Part shown: piece after piece, positions 1 to 8,620 of the stretch
How the letters are laid out: each line of letters begins with the position of its first letter
Numbering within the stretch: the first letter of the stretch is position 1
Source of the DNA: Carex sylvatica
Taxonomy: Eukaryota > Streptophyta > Magnoliopsida > Poales > Cyperaceae
Direction of reading: 5' to 3'
Length of the DNA: 20,740 nucleotides
Assembly: GCA_964058845.1 (NCBI GenBank)
Contig: CAXKVR010000145.1
Location: 1-20,740 of the forward strand
The notes under the pieces: generated by a model
The model's input: only the letters and a program-made list of their open reading frames with translations
Database searches by the model: none
What the model was told of the DNA's origin: nothing
Position numbers and translations under genes: made by a program

Positions 1-1036
1 TAGGAAGTAGGAAGCTTGTGGTTCATTTTTGTGACTACCATTAAACTCTTTAATTATTTAGTATTCAAAGCGAAAACAGATAAAAAAAAATAAAAATTAA
101 GACTTATAATTAAAACCATTAAAAACAAAATGGAAGTAGGTGTGACAATAAATAATTTCATTATGTAAACGCTACATATCTGCTTGTGAAGAATGAAGAT
201 GAACTTTTTACTAAATATCATATGTTTAGAATAAAGATTGGTACATAGTTGTATCTGATTCATCATTTATATAATAAAAATGATAGGTGAGTTTTCTAGC
301 TATCTTCAAATATCTATAAAAAAAATCTTTTACCTGAATTTCGAGCCTACAGCGTACTACACGGAGAATATTATCTTTAGTCTAATCTGGTTCTTGAACC
401 CCAACACTAATTTTAAAATAGTGTTTGAATAATTTAGTAAGAATTCTCAAAAAACAAAAAAACGTTCTCTGTTTTTTTTTTTTTGCTTTATCCTCTTTTT
501 GCAAGTAGCATGTGATGTAGGTACAAACATATATACATATTAATTTTCTTCTAGAAGAAAAATAATACTTCTTATTTTTACCAAAACCTTATCACTTATT
601 TTGAATGAGGTCTACTGAATGTGCGGCTCACTGTAAATAATGATAGATAAATTTGAAAGAGTAAATAAATATGAGCGGATCTACAGTCAAATCGGAGGTA
701 CTTAGCTACTCCATAATTATAATTTTTTTAATCATATATATATTGAAATTTAATTTATTTTTCTGTTTTCAAAGTTTTTATATAGTTATTAATTCCTCCT
801 TTTTAAAAGCTAAATCTGTGTATGTAGTCTAGTGGTTTGAATTCATTTATACTTGTTTAAATTTTACCTACTGCACGTTATGTATTTTATGTTTCAATCT
901 CTCAATTAATTTTTTTTAGTTACTTCTCTGAATATTAGAAGCAATATATTATATATCCCAGAGCTCTTATTTTGATGCAGAGTTAATGAATAAAACAGGT
1001 TAAAAGTATTTTAACTGAATTGGACGAATGAAGGAA
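1..1036. other. AT-rich spacer without recognised gene
   Basis: This stretch has no convincing coding frame on either strand and no foldback element I could delimit. The left edge carries a small direct duplication of TAGGAAG. A short segment at 356-376 (TACACGGAGAATATTATC) has a near copy at about 7813-7831, which hints at an old dispersed repeat. Everything else visible is A/T homopolymer and simple AT sequence. Confidence 0.6.
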
Positions 1037-1045
1037 TCCATCAAT

Positions 1046-1249
1046 GAAATGAAATCTACTGTAATTCTCAAGGAATTTCAGGACCCTGTAATTCCGATCT
1101 CAACCATTAATTTTTCTTGAGATGTGTGCATGAAAGCTTATTTTTTTATAATGTTTTTGATATCTGTACACAAAAAAAAAAATCAACAGTTTGATATTGA
1201 AATTTTAGAATCCTGTAATTTCTTCTGAAATTACAGCAGATTCGGACTC
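1046..1249. mobile_element. Mutator-like MITE, family A copy 1
   Basis: A 204-bp foldback element flanked by identical 9-bp direct repeats TCCATCAAT at 1037-1045 and 1250-1258. The left end GAAATGAAATCTACTGTAAT pairs with the reverse complement of the right end, GAGTCCGAATCTGCTGTAAT. The match is strong over AATCTGCTGTAAT and weaker at the tips. A 9-bp TSD with subterminal inverted repeats is characteristic of Mutator-like elements. No coding capacity is present, so any movement would need a transposase supplied elsewhere. A clear sister copy lies at 3278-3478 with a different TSD, so these are two independent insertions of one family. Confidence 0.88.
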
Positions 1250-1258
1250 TCCATCAAT

Positions 1259-1759
1259 TACCCCTTTTGTGACATAAATCAATACTTTATCTAATTTATA
1301 AATTTCTCAGCTGCTCTATATCAGATTTCACATCAGCTCTAGTACATGACTGTGTTTATTAATTTCTCCCAAAAGTTTGGATGTTCATTGTTCCTGAATT
1401 GAGAGGTCTGTAATCTGAATAATATCCAATGTAGCAAGTACAGGGAATTTGACATATGGAAAAGGCTAGTCTAGTTAAGTAGATATTAAGAAATTTTATA
1501 TTATATTAAATCTAGATAGAGAGAGACATTATCTAAATTATAACAGAATATGCATTAAATTTACTCATGAGCTTAATCTCACTAAACAATTTTGTGAGCT
1601 TAATAAAAAAAAGTCCGATTAATTTTAAATGGCGAATTAAAATAAAAATACTTTGATCTATTTGAGACTCAAGCTTTAGGCTATATTTTCTTAAATTTTC
1701 GAGCTTGTAGAACCTTTTAATTATTTTGGAAAATTTGCAAAATTGATAGAAAGATCGGT
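1259..1759. other. AT-rich spacer
   Basis: No gene is recognised. A 76-codon minus-strand frame at 1533-1763 is low complexity (Lys, Leu, Phe, Ile) and is probably chance. The segment around 1567-1610 contains two short GAGCTTAAT motifs, which could be a worn transposon terminus. Confidence 0.5.
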
Positions 1760-1983
1760 ACAAATTTTATCGATTCTAACAATTAAAATAATTTAGATAG
1801 GTAGAAATTCTACTGTTCCTAACCTCCATGTCAAATGTAACAAATATCTAAACTCTACGTCAAACAAACCTATATCAATTCTTGTTGCTGCGGACAAATG
1901 GGAGAAATAAAAACAATAAGTTAGAACTAGTGAAATTTATACCTATCTAAATTGTTTTAATTGTTAGAATTAGTAGAATCTGT
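1760..1983. mobile_element. Foldback MITE with arms of about 60 bp
   Basis: The left arm (about 1760-1822) contains ATTCTAACAATTAAAATAAT followed by TTAGATAGGTA. It is matched in inverted orientation by the right arm (about 1920-1983), whose reverse complement reads ATTCTAACAATTAAAACAAT followed by TTAGATAGGTA. The arms enclose about 100 bp of unrelated sequence. I could not find a convincing target-site duplication, so the superfamily is open. It has no coding capacity. Confidence 0.7.
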
Positions 1984-2506
1984 ATTACAACAACCGCACT
2001 CTTTCTATTTCTCTCTCTATCTCTTCATTAATTTCTATAAAAAAAAAAATTCCTTATTTGGTGCTTTACCACTTAATCTTGTACAAAAAAAGCCTATTAT
2101 GTAACAGAGAGCTAACAGTACATCCACAACACGTGTTCCTCGATACAATCTACATCAAAAAAAAAATCATGATTACATTCTTTTGTATTTCTCGCATAAA
2201 CTAATGGTAATGTTGACAGTATGGGAACTCTGCCATTGGTGCTGTACACTTGTATTTAAAAACACAAAACGCCAAGCATTGTCGGTTTGACCCTCGGTGA
2301 AATATTTATCTACGAGAAATATTTTATAAAAAAAAAAATTATATAAGCTATATTCTAAACACAAATGAATAATTTTTAAATTTTTTTAAAATAGTAACAA
2401 TAATAAACAACACAGTTATTTGGGCTGAAATTCTTATAGAAAAAATAAAATATTTTTATTACCTTATAAGAGCTTTGTTAAATCTTAAACCCAACAAAAT
2501 ACAACC
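1984..2506. other. AT-rich spacer
   Basis: No gene is recognised. A minus-strand frame at 2173-2364 has a short stretch of balanced amino-acid composition (around DNAWRFVF), but it is embedded in low-complexity sequence and I cannot assign a family. An ACACGTG G-box-like string occurs near 2129, far from any gene and probably incidental. Confidence 0.45.
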
Positions 2507-3083
2507 TTTTTTTTTAATAAAGGGAAAGAAGCAGGTAGATCAAAATAAAACAGAAGAGAGAAGCAAAATAGAATGGATAAAAATATTCCTAAAAAAACAA
2601 AGATCTTCAACTAAACACACAAAATTATAATATTACAAAACAACCATTTATAAGCAGAAATCACCAAAATCAAAAGGCTACTCTTCTGTTACTTCACTTT
2701 GATGCATGTTTTGGTCAAATCCAGCGATAGACAACAAACCCCTGATTACCTCTTCCTGCCCATGCTACTCCACCTGCAATGATGTATTCGCATAATATAC
2801 CACAATTTGATCAATATTAGTAGGAAGCAATAAAGATAACTTCAATAGTGAACCAAAACACTTATTCTTCATCCAAAAATACGCTAAAGTTATAATTTGA
2901 GCCCCTACTAATTTGAAATTTGTAGGGAAAAGGAGAATAAAAGGGTATTTTTTTTTTAAATACCCCTTGGAAATATAACTTATTCCTAGCTAATCATACT
3001 GACCATAACACAGCTCCTCTAAGTAATTCTACCAATAATCTATCTTTCAAGGGAATATCTTTGTCAATAAACCATAATTCATC
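2507..3083 (-). mobile_element. Degenerate 3' end of an L1-type LINE (zf-RVT / ORF2 C-terminus)
   Basis: Read on the minus strand from 3083, the sequence encodes PLKDRLLVELLRGAVLWSV, then an in-frame TGA at 2996-2994, then LARNKLYFQGV. This is the pattern of the zf-RVT C-terminal region of plant LINE ORF2, where the stop position normally holds Trp, so TGG to TGA is the likely lesion. After an A-rich break with a frame change, the frame resumes with KLVGAQIITLAYFW and SLLKLSLLLPTNIDQ. It ends at a TAG (complement of 2765-2767). A 3' untranslated tail of about 250 bp follows, ending in a 9-nt poly(A), seen as T at 2507-2515. Reverse transcriptase and endonuclease domains are absent, so the copy is 5'-truncated and dead. 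The upstream limit is uncertain and could reach toward 3277. No matching TSD was identified. Confidence 0.75.
2925..2957. repeat. 33-bp repeat, copy 1 (second copy at 6781)
   Basis: The string beginning GGGAAAAGGAGAATAAAAGG, followed by GTA and a T run, is found identically at 2925-2957 and from 6781 to about 6813. The flanks differ. Here it sits inside the LINE remnant, exactly at the break in the ORF2 frame. Confidence 0.8.
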
Positions 3084-3277
3084 AATAGTTGAATAATAAA
3101 AAAAAAATTGTTAATGCAATATGATAAGTATTGAACTACCTAATTCTCTTTATGAATTATAAATTATTCAACACATGAAGCATCTTAGTTTTATTGAAAC
3201 CGACGTTTATAAATGCATCTTTTATTACCATTATTTATCAATTAAGGACCACAAGTCCACAACTTTGTGCTAAACAA

Positions 3278-3478
3278 GAAAATAAATCTGCTGTAATTTT
3301 TGGAGAATTTCAGGACCCTGTAATCTAGATTTCAATCATTGGTCTTTATCGAGATGTGTGCATAAAAACTTACTTTTTTTATAATATTTTTGAGATCTAT
3401 GCACAGAAAAAATTAATGGTTGATATTGGAATTTCAGAATTATGTAATTCCTCCCGGAATTATAGCAGATTTGGACTC
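3278..3478. mobile_element. Mutator-like MITE, family A copy 2
   Basis: A 201-bp foldback element flanked by identical 9-bp repeats GCTAAACAA at 3269-3277 and 3479-3487. The left end GAAAATAAATCTGCTGTAAT pairs with the reverse complement of the right end, GAGTCCAAATCTGCTATAAT. Internally it matches copy 1 at 1046-1249, for example GGAATTTCAGGACCCTGTAAT-like and GAGATGTGTGCATAAAAACT-like segments in the same order. It is non-coding. The clean TSD and good TIRs make this one of the firmest calls in the window. Confidence 0.9.
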
Positions 3479-3487
3479 GCTAAACAA

Positions 3488-4049
3488 ATCATCATTGAGA
3501 GAGAAAGAACACTATTCATTGCGTAGTGCATATGTCAATTCTTGATCCAACATGATGGGTCGATATGTAACGATTCGACATGACATGTAATTGACTCGTA
3601 AGCAGCGCTGTTAATAACGGTATGCAGTTATTAAATAGACAGGTGCCGTCAAGCAATTAATCAGAAATAATTGAAAATAATCTGTCATAATTGAAAATAA
3701 TCAACCAATTAATCAAAAAAATATGTGACAATTTGATTACTGCCAACAACTAATTAGCCGTTTAATCAGCCTAAATGGATTTTTTTACGATAATGCTTGT
3801 AAGTAAATGGGTTGACCGTTACTCCATGTTTATAATTCTTGACCGTCACAGATCGGGTCAGGTCTAGGTTAAAAATTATTGACATGTGATCTGACCCATT
3901 TTTACTATTTTATGTAAAAAAATTCTGATTGTTTTATGAATCTTGTATTGTTATTTAAATGAGTTGTAAGATAAGTTGAAAAGAAAAATGTCACCATTGT
4001 TGTCTGAACCATGATTTTTAGCATGAAAAGGTCCAGCTTGAGGGGTATA
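3488..4049. other. Spacer with short local repeats
   Basis: No gene is recognised. The motif ATAATTGAAAATAATC is repeated in tandem near 3667-3703. An imperfect inverted pair GGTCAGGTCTAG / GTGATCTGACC lies near 3857-3898. These look like worn repeat fragments. Confidence 0.45.
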
Positions 4050-4057
4050 CATGAAAT

Positions 4058-4821
4058 TAGGGGTGTACAAAAATACTGTCGATCCATCCGACCAGTCTGA
4101 CCCGTCCGATCCGATCCGTATTTTACCGGGTTGAGATATTACTGGGTAGAATACGGGTTGAATTTTGACAAACTCGTTACTCTGGATTGGGTCATGGATT
4201 TGCTCTTAATAACCAGTTTATACTCGAACCCGGCCTCAAATCTACGTTTCTACATTTGTACATAACTTCTCTTTCTATTTAAGAGTTTTAAGTTTAATTT
4301 GAATTTAAATTATTATGTTTTTTTATTTCATGAATTTTATATGCAATTGTTATATATTGTTGTCTTTTTTTTTTTAGGATGTTACATTCTGGATATGTTT
4401 TTTTTTTTTTTGTTATGGATGTTATATGCTAAATTATTTCTATTTTATTTATGTTTGTCACTTTTATTTGTACCTAGTTTTAATAAAAATAGTAAAAAGA
4501 TATATAATAGATTTTTGATCAAAATTATAACCCGCATAATCCGTAATAATCCGTATATAAAAAAATAGATGGGTTTGATTGGATTATAGGTGAGTCAAGT
4601 AAAAAAAAAAAAATTTAACCCACTGTAATTGAATTGGATTCAAATTTTAATAAAATATAATCCACTCGAAAGTTTTCAAATAAATTCCATGCCTTAAGCA
4701 GACTAAAGTAACACATCTACTATATGAAGTAACAATAAAATAAGCAGAATTACTTACTATAATGGGAAAGGAGCGACTGGAGGGTCTAGTCCAAAACCCA
4801 TAAAAATTGCCTGTTGTACTA
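4058..4821. mobile_element. hAT-like non-autonomous element (764 bp)
   Basis: The 8-bp sequence CATGAAAT flanks the element at 4050-4057 and 4822-4829, and the match extends to 9 bp if the preceding A is counted. The left end is TAGGGGTGTACAAAAATACT, the TAGGGGTGT start common in plant hAT elements. The right end, reverse-complemented, is TAGTACAACAGG, which matches only if about five bases are missing from one terminus. Subterminal CCGATCC and AATCCGT motifs occur near the two ends. The interior is an AT-rich, T-homopolymer stretch with a low-complexity 89-codon frame (4299-4568) that resembles no transposase. The 8-bp TSD supports hAT. The imperfect TIR lowers confidence. Confidence 0.7.
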
Positions 4822-4829
4822 CATGAAAT

Positions 4830-5156
4830 CCCCCTTCTTTTATTGGGCATTACCCCATCAACATCCATAATCTTATTAATGATTGAGTGTTTTTTTTTTT
4901 TTTTTTTATGAACATAATGATGAATTTATTGTTTTTTTTTCTCAGAGGTGGTTGCTGATCTAGTGGAGTCACTTTTTCACGAAAGGGGCATTTTTTCAAT
5001 TGGCTTAAGTGCTTAACTGCTTAAGAGCCTAAGAAACACAATGAAAAAGAGACGTTTTAATAGGCTTAAGAGCCCAAAATACACATAAGTGCAGTTGTTG
5101 TTTTTTTAGGCGTCGGCAGTTGATTAGCTCATGTAATATGTCAACTTTTTGTGCGG
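4830..5156. other. Spacer between two hAT-like elements
   Basis: No gene is recognised. A T run of about 19 lies near 4890-4908. A direct pair built on CTTAAGAGCC (near 5021 and 5064) is followed in both copies by AA-rich sequence and ACACA. It is probably an old repeat fragment. Confidence 0.45.
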
Positions 5157-5188
5157 TCTGTATCATGGGCGGACCCACATAGTCTTGA

Positions 5189-5216
5189 GGGGGGGGGGGG
5201 GGGGGGGGGGGGGGGG
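5189..5216 (+). repeat. Uninterrupted G run (28 bp)
   Basis: A homopolymer of 28 G, from the GG ending at 5190 to 5216, in otherwise AT-rich DNA. It lies in the left subterminal region of the older hAT-like element and ends four bases before the TSD of the nested element. Such a tract can form G-quadruplexes and is prone to length change. Its exact length in an assembly is often unreliable. Confidence 0.9.
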
Positions 5217-5395
5217 TGATGTTTCGATTAGAGGGTTGCAAAAATCCGGGTCGGGCCGTCCGTATCCTACCCGTCCGTGCCTGGTACTCGGGGCACCCGT
5301 GCCCGAGTCAGGGTATAGGTCGGATAAACGGGTACACGGGTAGGGTATGCCCTTTTGGAAAAAAAATCCGACCATATCCGGACCGGATTACTCGT

Positions 5396-5472
5396 ATCCG
5401 TATACCCTAGTGCCCGTGCCCGTGAATCCGTGTACCCGTGCCCGTATACCCGTACCCGTGCCCGTACCCGTT
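5396..5472. repeat. CCCGTR hexamer array
   Basis: About ten near-tandem copies of CCCGTG or CCCGTA separated by zero to a few bases. A matching, partly inverted cluster lies at about 6185-6285. Both clusters are inside the subterminal regions of the hAT-like element. The array abuts a T run (CCCG followed by T8). Its mirror near 6085-6103 is an A run followed by CGG. Confidence 0.8.
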
Positions 5473-5517
5473 TTTTTTCAAATTTCAAATTTTTCAAATT
5501 TCCCACCCTTTTTTTTT

Positions 5518-5690
5518 ATTTCTGTTTTTTTAATTTCTATTTTTTAAATTCTGTTTTTTTAATTCTGTTTTTTAAATTCTGTTTTTTAATTTCTGTTTTT
5601 TTAATTCTGTTTTTTAAATTCTGTTTTTTAAATTCTGTTTTTTAAATTCTGTTTTTTAATTTCTGTTTTTTAAATTCTGTTTTTTTATTT
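5518..5690 (+). repeat. Minisatellite, unit of 13-14 bp based on TTCTGTTTTTTAAA
   Basis: About 12 imperfect tandem copies of a 13-14-bp unit (TTCTGTTTTTTAAA and variants with one T more or less). It lies in the centre of the hAT-like element, so it may have expanded after or during transposition. It creates an apparent Phe/Leu/Ser-rich frame on the plus strand that should not be taken as a gene. Confidence 0.85.
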
Positions 5691-6463
5691 ATTGTTTTAA
5701 AGTTTCTGATTTAATTATATTTTTGATTTATATTTTATTTAACCTATTAAAAATAAATGAACGTTTAGAAAATATATTATCAATTTAAAATGTAAACTAA
5801 AAATTTCGAGATATAAATAATTATGAAACTATATAATTAGAATGAGAATTTGAAAATAAAATAAAATGACTTGTGTAAAAAAATAAATAAATACATTTGT
5901 ATTTAGCCGAATAAATATACAAATTTTTGCATGAATAATTTTTATATATAAGTTACAAATTTTATTTATTTATATACACTATTTGATATTGAACTATTTT
6001 GATTTTAAAAGTCGAATTATAAACACATAATGATATTCATACAACACCATAAAAAAAACAAAAAAAAAAACAAAAAAAAAACAGAGAAAAAAAAAAACGG
6101 ACCGGGTACCCTACCCGGACCGCCCTGCCCGTCAAGGGTACCACGGGCACGGGTATAAGACGGGCAGGGCACGGATTTTGAAAAAAATACCCGTGATACC
6201 CGTCCCGTGGTACCCGTATACCCATACCCGACCCGTACCCGTGCCCGACCCCGGGTATACCCGGACCGCCCGGCCCGTACCCGTTAGCAAACCCCTAGTT
6301 TCGATCGACTTTGTTCTATTTTGAAAAAAAAATGTCCTCTTTTGAATATTTAATTTGTAATTCATATTAAATTTAGGATTAAAATTAAAATAAATTTCTT
6401 GAATTATGATTGTTAATTGAAATTATAGATTAGAGAATCAGAAATTACAAGTCAGAATATTAA

Positions 6464-6491
6464 AAAGTATAAAGTATAAAGTATAAAGTAT
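6464..6491 (+). repeat. AAAGTAT microsatellite (four units)
   Basis: Four perfect tandem copies of the heptamer AAAGTAT in the right part of the older hAT-like element. Confidence 0.85.
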
Positions 6492-6620
6492 AAGTTAAAA
6501 TATTATTTTTTATCGAGTATCTAATTAGTTAATAGGTTTAAACTCGATTAGCTATTTAACCCGATTCGATATTCCCATTTCCCATCTGACAAAAATTCTG
6601 AATTCGCCCCTATCTGTACC

Positions 6621-7153
6621 CTTTGAAAAAAATTATGTGTTTAGATTTTGATGTTTCTGAAGTATCTGAAAATTCAAATCTGTTTATTTTCTCAAAAGAA
6701 ACAAAATGCGTTCTTACATCAAGAAAGAAATAGAGAAGAAAAAACAAGGAGAGATAAATAGAGTGAAAGAGAAAGATTGAGGGAAAAGGAGAATAAAAGG
6801 GTATTTTTTTTTTTTCACGAAAGAAAATGAGTGAATTTGAATTCATATCTGAGTACTTACTAAATTGGTCTCTCTTCAGTTCTCTACCATAACTTCTAGT
6901 GCAGAGCATGAAAACAATTATTTAAAATTTGTGTGATTTTTTTTTAAGAAAAGATGAAGGTCAGATCTTCAAATTTCACATCTGTATTATTACAGCAAAT
7001 AATTTATTTTATCTGGATATCAAACTCATTATGATCTTATTTGTGTCGCAAATTTGTGTGATTTAAATCGGATGATTTAGATTGTTTGTTATGATAATGT
7101 CTAATTGTTATAGCTAATTTAGAAAAATCGAAAGCCATAAGCTAGCGCACACA
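6621..7153. other. Spacer containing copy 2 of the 33-bp repeat
   Basis: No gene is recognised. From 6781 it carries GGGAAAAGGAGAATAAAAGG plus GTA and a T run, identical to 2925-2957. A 99-codon minus-strand frame at 6610-6909 is Phe/Ser/Leu-rich, crosses homopolymers and has no recognisable domain. Confidence 0.5.
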
Positions 7154-7162
7154 ACTAAATAG

Positions 7163-7320
7163 GGAACCAATTTCGCTGCTCTTCAAATAGGAGAGCAGGA
7201 TTCTACTATTTTAAACCTAACTGTTTATTTGTATTGAGATTCGTGCATAAAAACTTCAATAGTTAAATTTTAAATAGCAGAATTTTGCTCTTCTATTTGA
7301 AGAGCAGCGGAGTCAGATCC
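7163..7320. mobile_element. Mutator-like MITE, family B
   Basis: A 158-bp foldback element with identical 9-bp TSDs ACTAAATAG at 7154-7162 and 7321-7329. The tips GGAACCAATTTC and GGATCTGACTCC are diverged. They are followed in both arms by CGCTGCTCTTCAAATAG, then AGAGCA and CTATTT. The loop includes GAGATTCGTGCATAAAAACT, which resembles an internal segment of family A (GAGATGTGTGCATAAAAACT at about 3353). Families A and B are therefore probably related. It is non-coding. Confidence 0.87.
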
Positions 7321-7513
7321 ACTAAATAGAATGATGGAATGATTCTCCCGGTCTCAATCCAAAGCGACAAACAATTCAATCACCACCTCGAGTGCAAGAT
7401 TTTTTTTCCCCCTTTTATTTCCACTATATAATTAAAAACAAATATAAAAATGAACTAAGAAAATGCTTTCATGCAAGGGTATCAGTATCAGATATAAAAA
7501 GGCCAGAACAATA

Positions 7514-7563
7514 AGATCCAGATAAGTTTTTTTTTTTTTTTTTTTACCAGAGATCCAGATAAG
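7514..7563 (-). mobile_element. Minimal retroposed insertion: 19-nt poly(A) plus CTGGT between 13-bp repeats
   Basis: The 13-bp sequence AGATCCAGATAAG occurs at 7514-7526 and 7551-7563. Between the copies are 19 T and ACCAG. On the minus strand this reads CTGGT followed by a poly(A) tail, flanked by a 13-bp duplication. That is the footprint expected from LINE-type target-primed reverse transcription with extreme 5' truncation. Replication slippage is an alternative, but it does not readily explain the poly(A). Confidence 0.65.
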
Positions 7564-8304
7564 TTGCTAGAAAGATAACACAAAGCCTAGCATCTTTTGT
7601 CCATTTTACATGCCTTCTTCTCCGTTGAAAGCTATAACACGTCAAAAGGGTAATCCAGCTGCTCTCCAGTAATAAGATCTCACTGGACAATTCCAGACTT
7701 ATTGAGGGTTTTTTTTTTTTTTTTGGAGATAGAAATATGATGATTTAGTCTTTTAATTTTCATTCAATTTTCATAAAATAATCATTATTCAAATTTTAAA
7801 CTGACAACCTTTTACACGGAGAATGTTATCCTCTGTCATTATAGACCAAAAACCGATATTTCACATATTGAGTAGTTATTTTAGACCAGACAGATAAATT
7901 AAATTAATATATTTTTATTAGAATAGATTATTCAAATATTGTTTACGAGTCAAATTTTAAAATTTCATGTTTGAAACATTGATCTTAGTAGCTCAATAAA
8001 TTTGTTACATAATAAACATGTATACCATTTTTTACAATTTTTGAATTTTTTGAACTATCTTTATGATTTTTTAAAATAGTATCTTTGATCTAAAAATAAA
8101 TGATTTTTCTTTTACTTTTAAGCCAAAAGAGACCATCTAGTAGTTGCCAACGTATATATTTTAGAGAAGAGTCAAATATATTTAAAATGATTGAATAAAA
8201 TTAATGCTTTGAAGTGCGACTAAATATGAAAAGAGTACATTTAATCTAGTGATTAAATCAATATCCACCGTATGATAAGTTGCATATTCAAAATCATATT
8301 GGAT
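7564..8304. other. Spacer without recognised gene
   Basis: No gene is recognised. A T run of about 17 lies near 7709-7725. The segment TACACGGAGAATGTTATC near 7813 matches 356-376 with one difference. The block 7564-7700 has slightly more balanced base composition and could be a worn gene or LINE fragment, but it shows no readable domain. Confidence 0.45.
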
Positions 8305-8385
8305 CACTATCTCCCGACATTTTTTAATATATTTTATTAAAAATAATTAAAATTTTGAAATTTAAAAAAAAAAAATCCAAGTCGC

Positions 8386-8476
8386 AAGTCGCAGAATTTT
8401 TCTGCGACTTGAGATTTTTTATTTTTTTTCGACGACTTAAAATTAAGGTCCCAAGTCGCAGGAAATACGACTTGGG
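8386..8476. repeat. Pair of AAGTCGCAG hairpins
   Basis: Two strong hairpins lie in the left arm of the Mutator-like element. AAGTCGCAGA pairs with TCTGCGACTT (8386-8410), and CCCAAGTCG pairs with CGACTTGGG (8450-8476). Degenerate versions recur in the right arm at about 9405-9550, so the motif is an arm-specific repeat and a candidate binding site for the mobilising transposase. Confidence 0.75.
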
Positions 8477-8620
8477 TTTTTTTTTTTGCACTATATCTCT
8501 TTGAATTTTGAAATAAATAGTAAATGCATTTTAAAAATAATTATGTGTAATTCTTGAATAATCTCTTAGGCTTTTGAAAAAAACTAATCTGTATGGGTGC
8601 GTTATTGTTATTTTGACGTC

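Larger units (their letters stand above)
5229..6297. mobile_element. hAT-like non-autonomous element with CCCGTR subterminal repeats (1069 bp)
   Basis: Identical 8-bp repeats GTTTCGAT flank it at 5221-5228 and 6298-6305. The left end TAGAGGGTTGCAAAAATCCG and the reverse complement of the right end, TAGGGGTTTGCTAACGGGTA, form degenerate TIRs. Both subterminal regions (about 5240-5475 and 6090-6290) are GC-rich and dominated by CCCGTG/CCCGTA hexamers, in forward and inverted form. The middle is AT-rich and carries a minisatellite at 5518-5690. No transposase is encoded. Several overlapping frames on both strands (for example 5267-5506) are just translations of the hexamers. hAT transposases, as known for Ac/Ds, bind clustered subterminal hexamers, which makes these repeats plausible binding sites. 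Confidence 0.88.
5165..6612. mobile_element. Older hAT-like element, host of a nested hAT insertion
   Basis: The left end ATGGGCGGACCCAC and the reverse complement of the right end, TAGGGGCGAATTCAG, resemble the GGGGCGGA-type termini common in plant hAT MITEs. Candidate TSDs are TCTGTATC (5157-5164) and TCTGTACC (6613-6620), matching at 7 of 8 positions. The younger hAT element 5229-6297 sits inside it. Removing that element and one TSD leaves about 360 bp. The left subterminal part contains the long G run at 5189-5216. It is non-coding. Exact ends are uncertain by one or two bases. Confidence 0.55.

Noticed and set aside
2173..2364. Minus-strand peptide with TDNAW resembling part of a NUDT9-type motif
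   Set aside because: Only five residues agree, with no surrounding Nudix box; treated as coincidence.
2715..2773. Possible terminal exon on the minus strand (GVAWAGRGNQGFVVYRWI then stop, after a TTGCAG acceptor)
   Set aside because: The LINE ORF2 reading frame continues through the supposed acceptor and stops at 2765-2767, so the segment is better explained as the LINE 3' untranslated tail.
4647..4868. 73-codon minus-strand frame with a tidy start (VMPNKRRGIS)
   Set aside because: It crosses the right boundary of the hAT-like element 4058-4821. The joined pre-insertion sequence also gives no recognisable protein.
5267..5506. Arg/Pro/Tyr-rich frames on both strands, 5149-5645 and 6037-6365
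   Set aside because: They are translations of CCCGTR hexamers and the G run in the hAT-like elements; overlapping frames on both strands have similar length.
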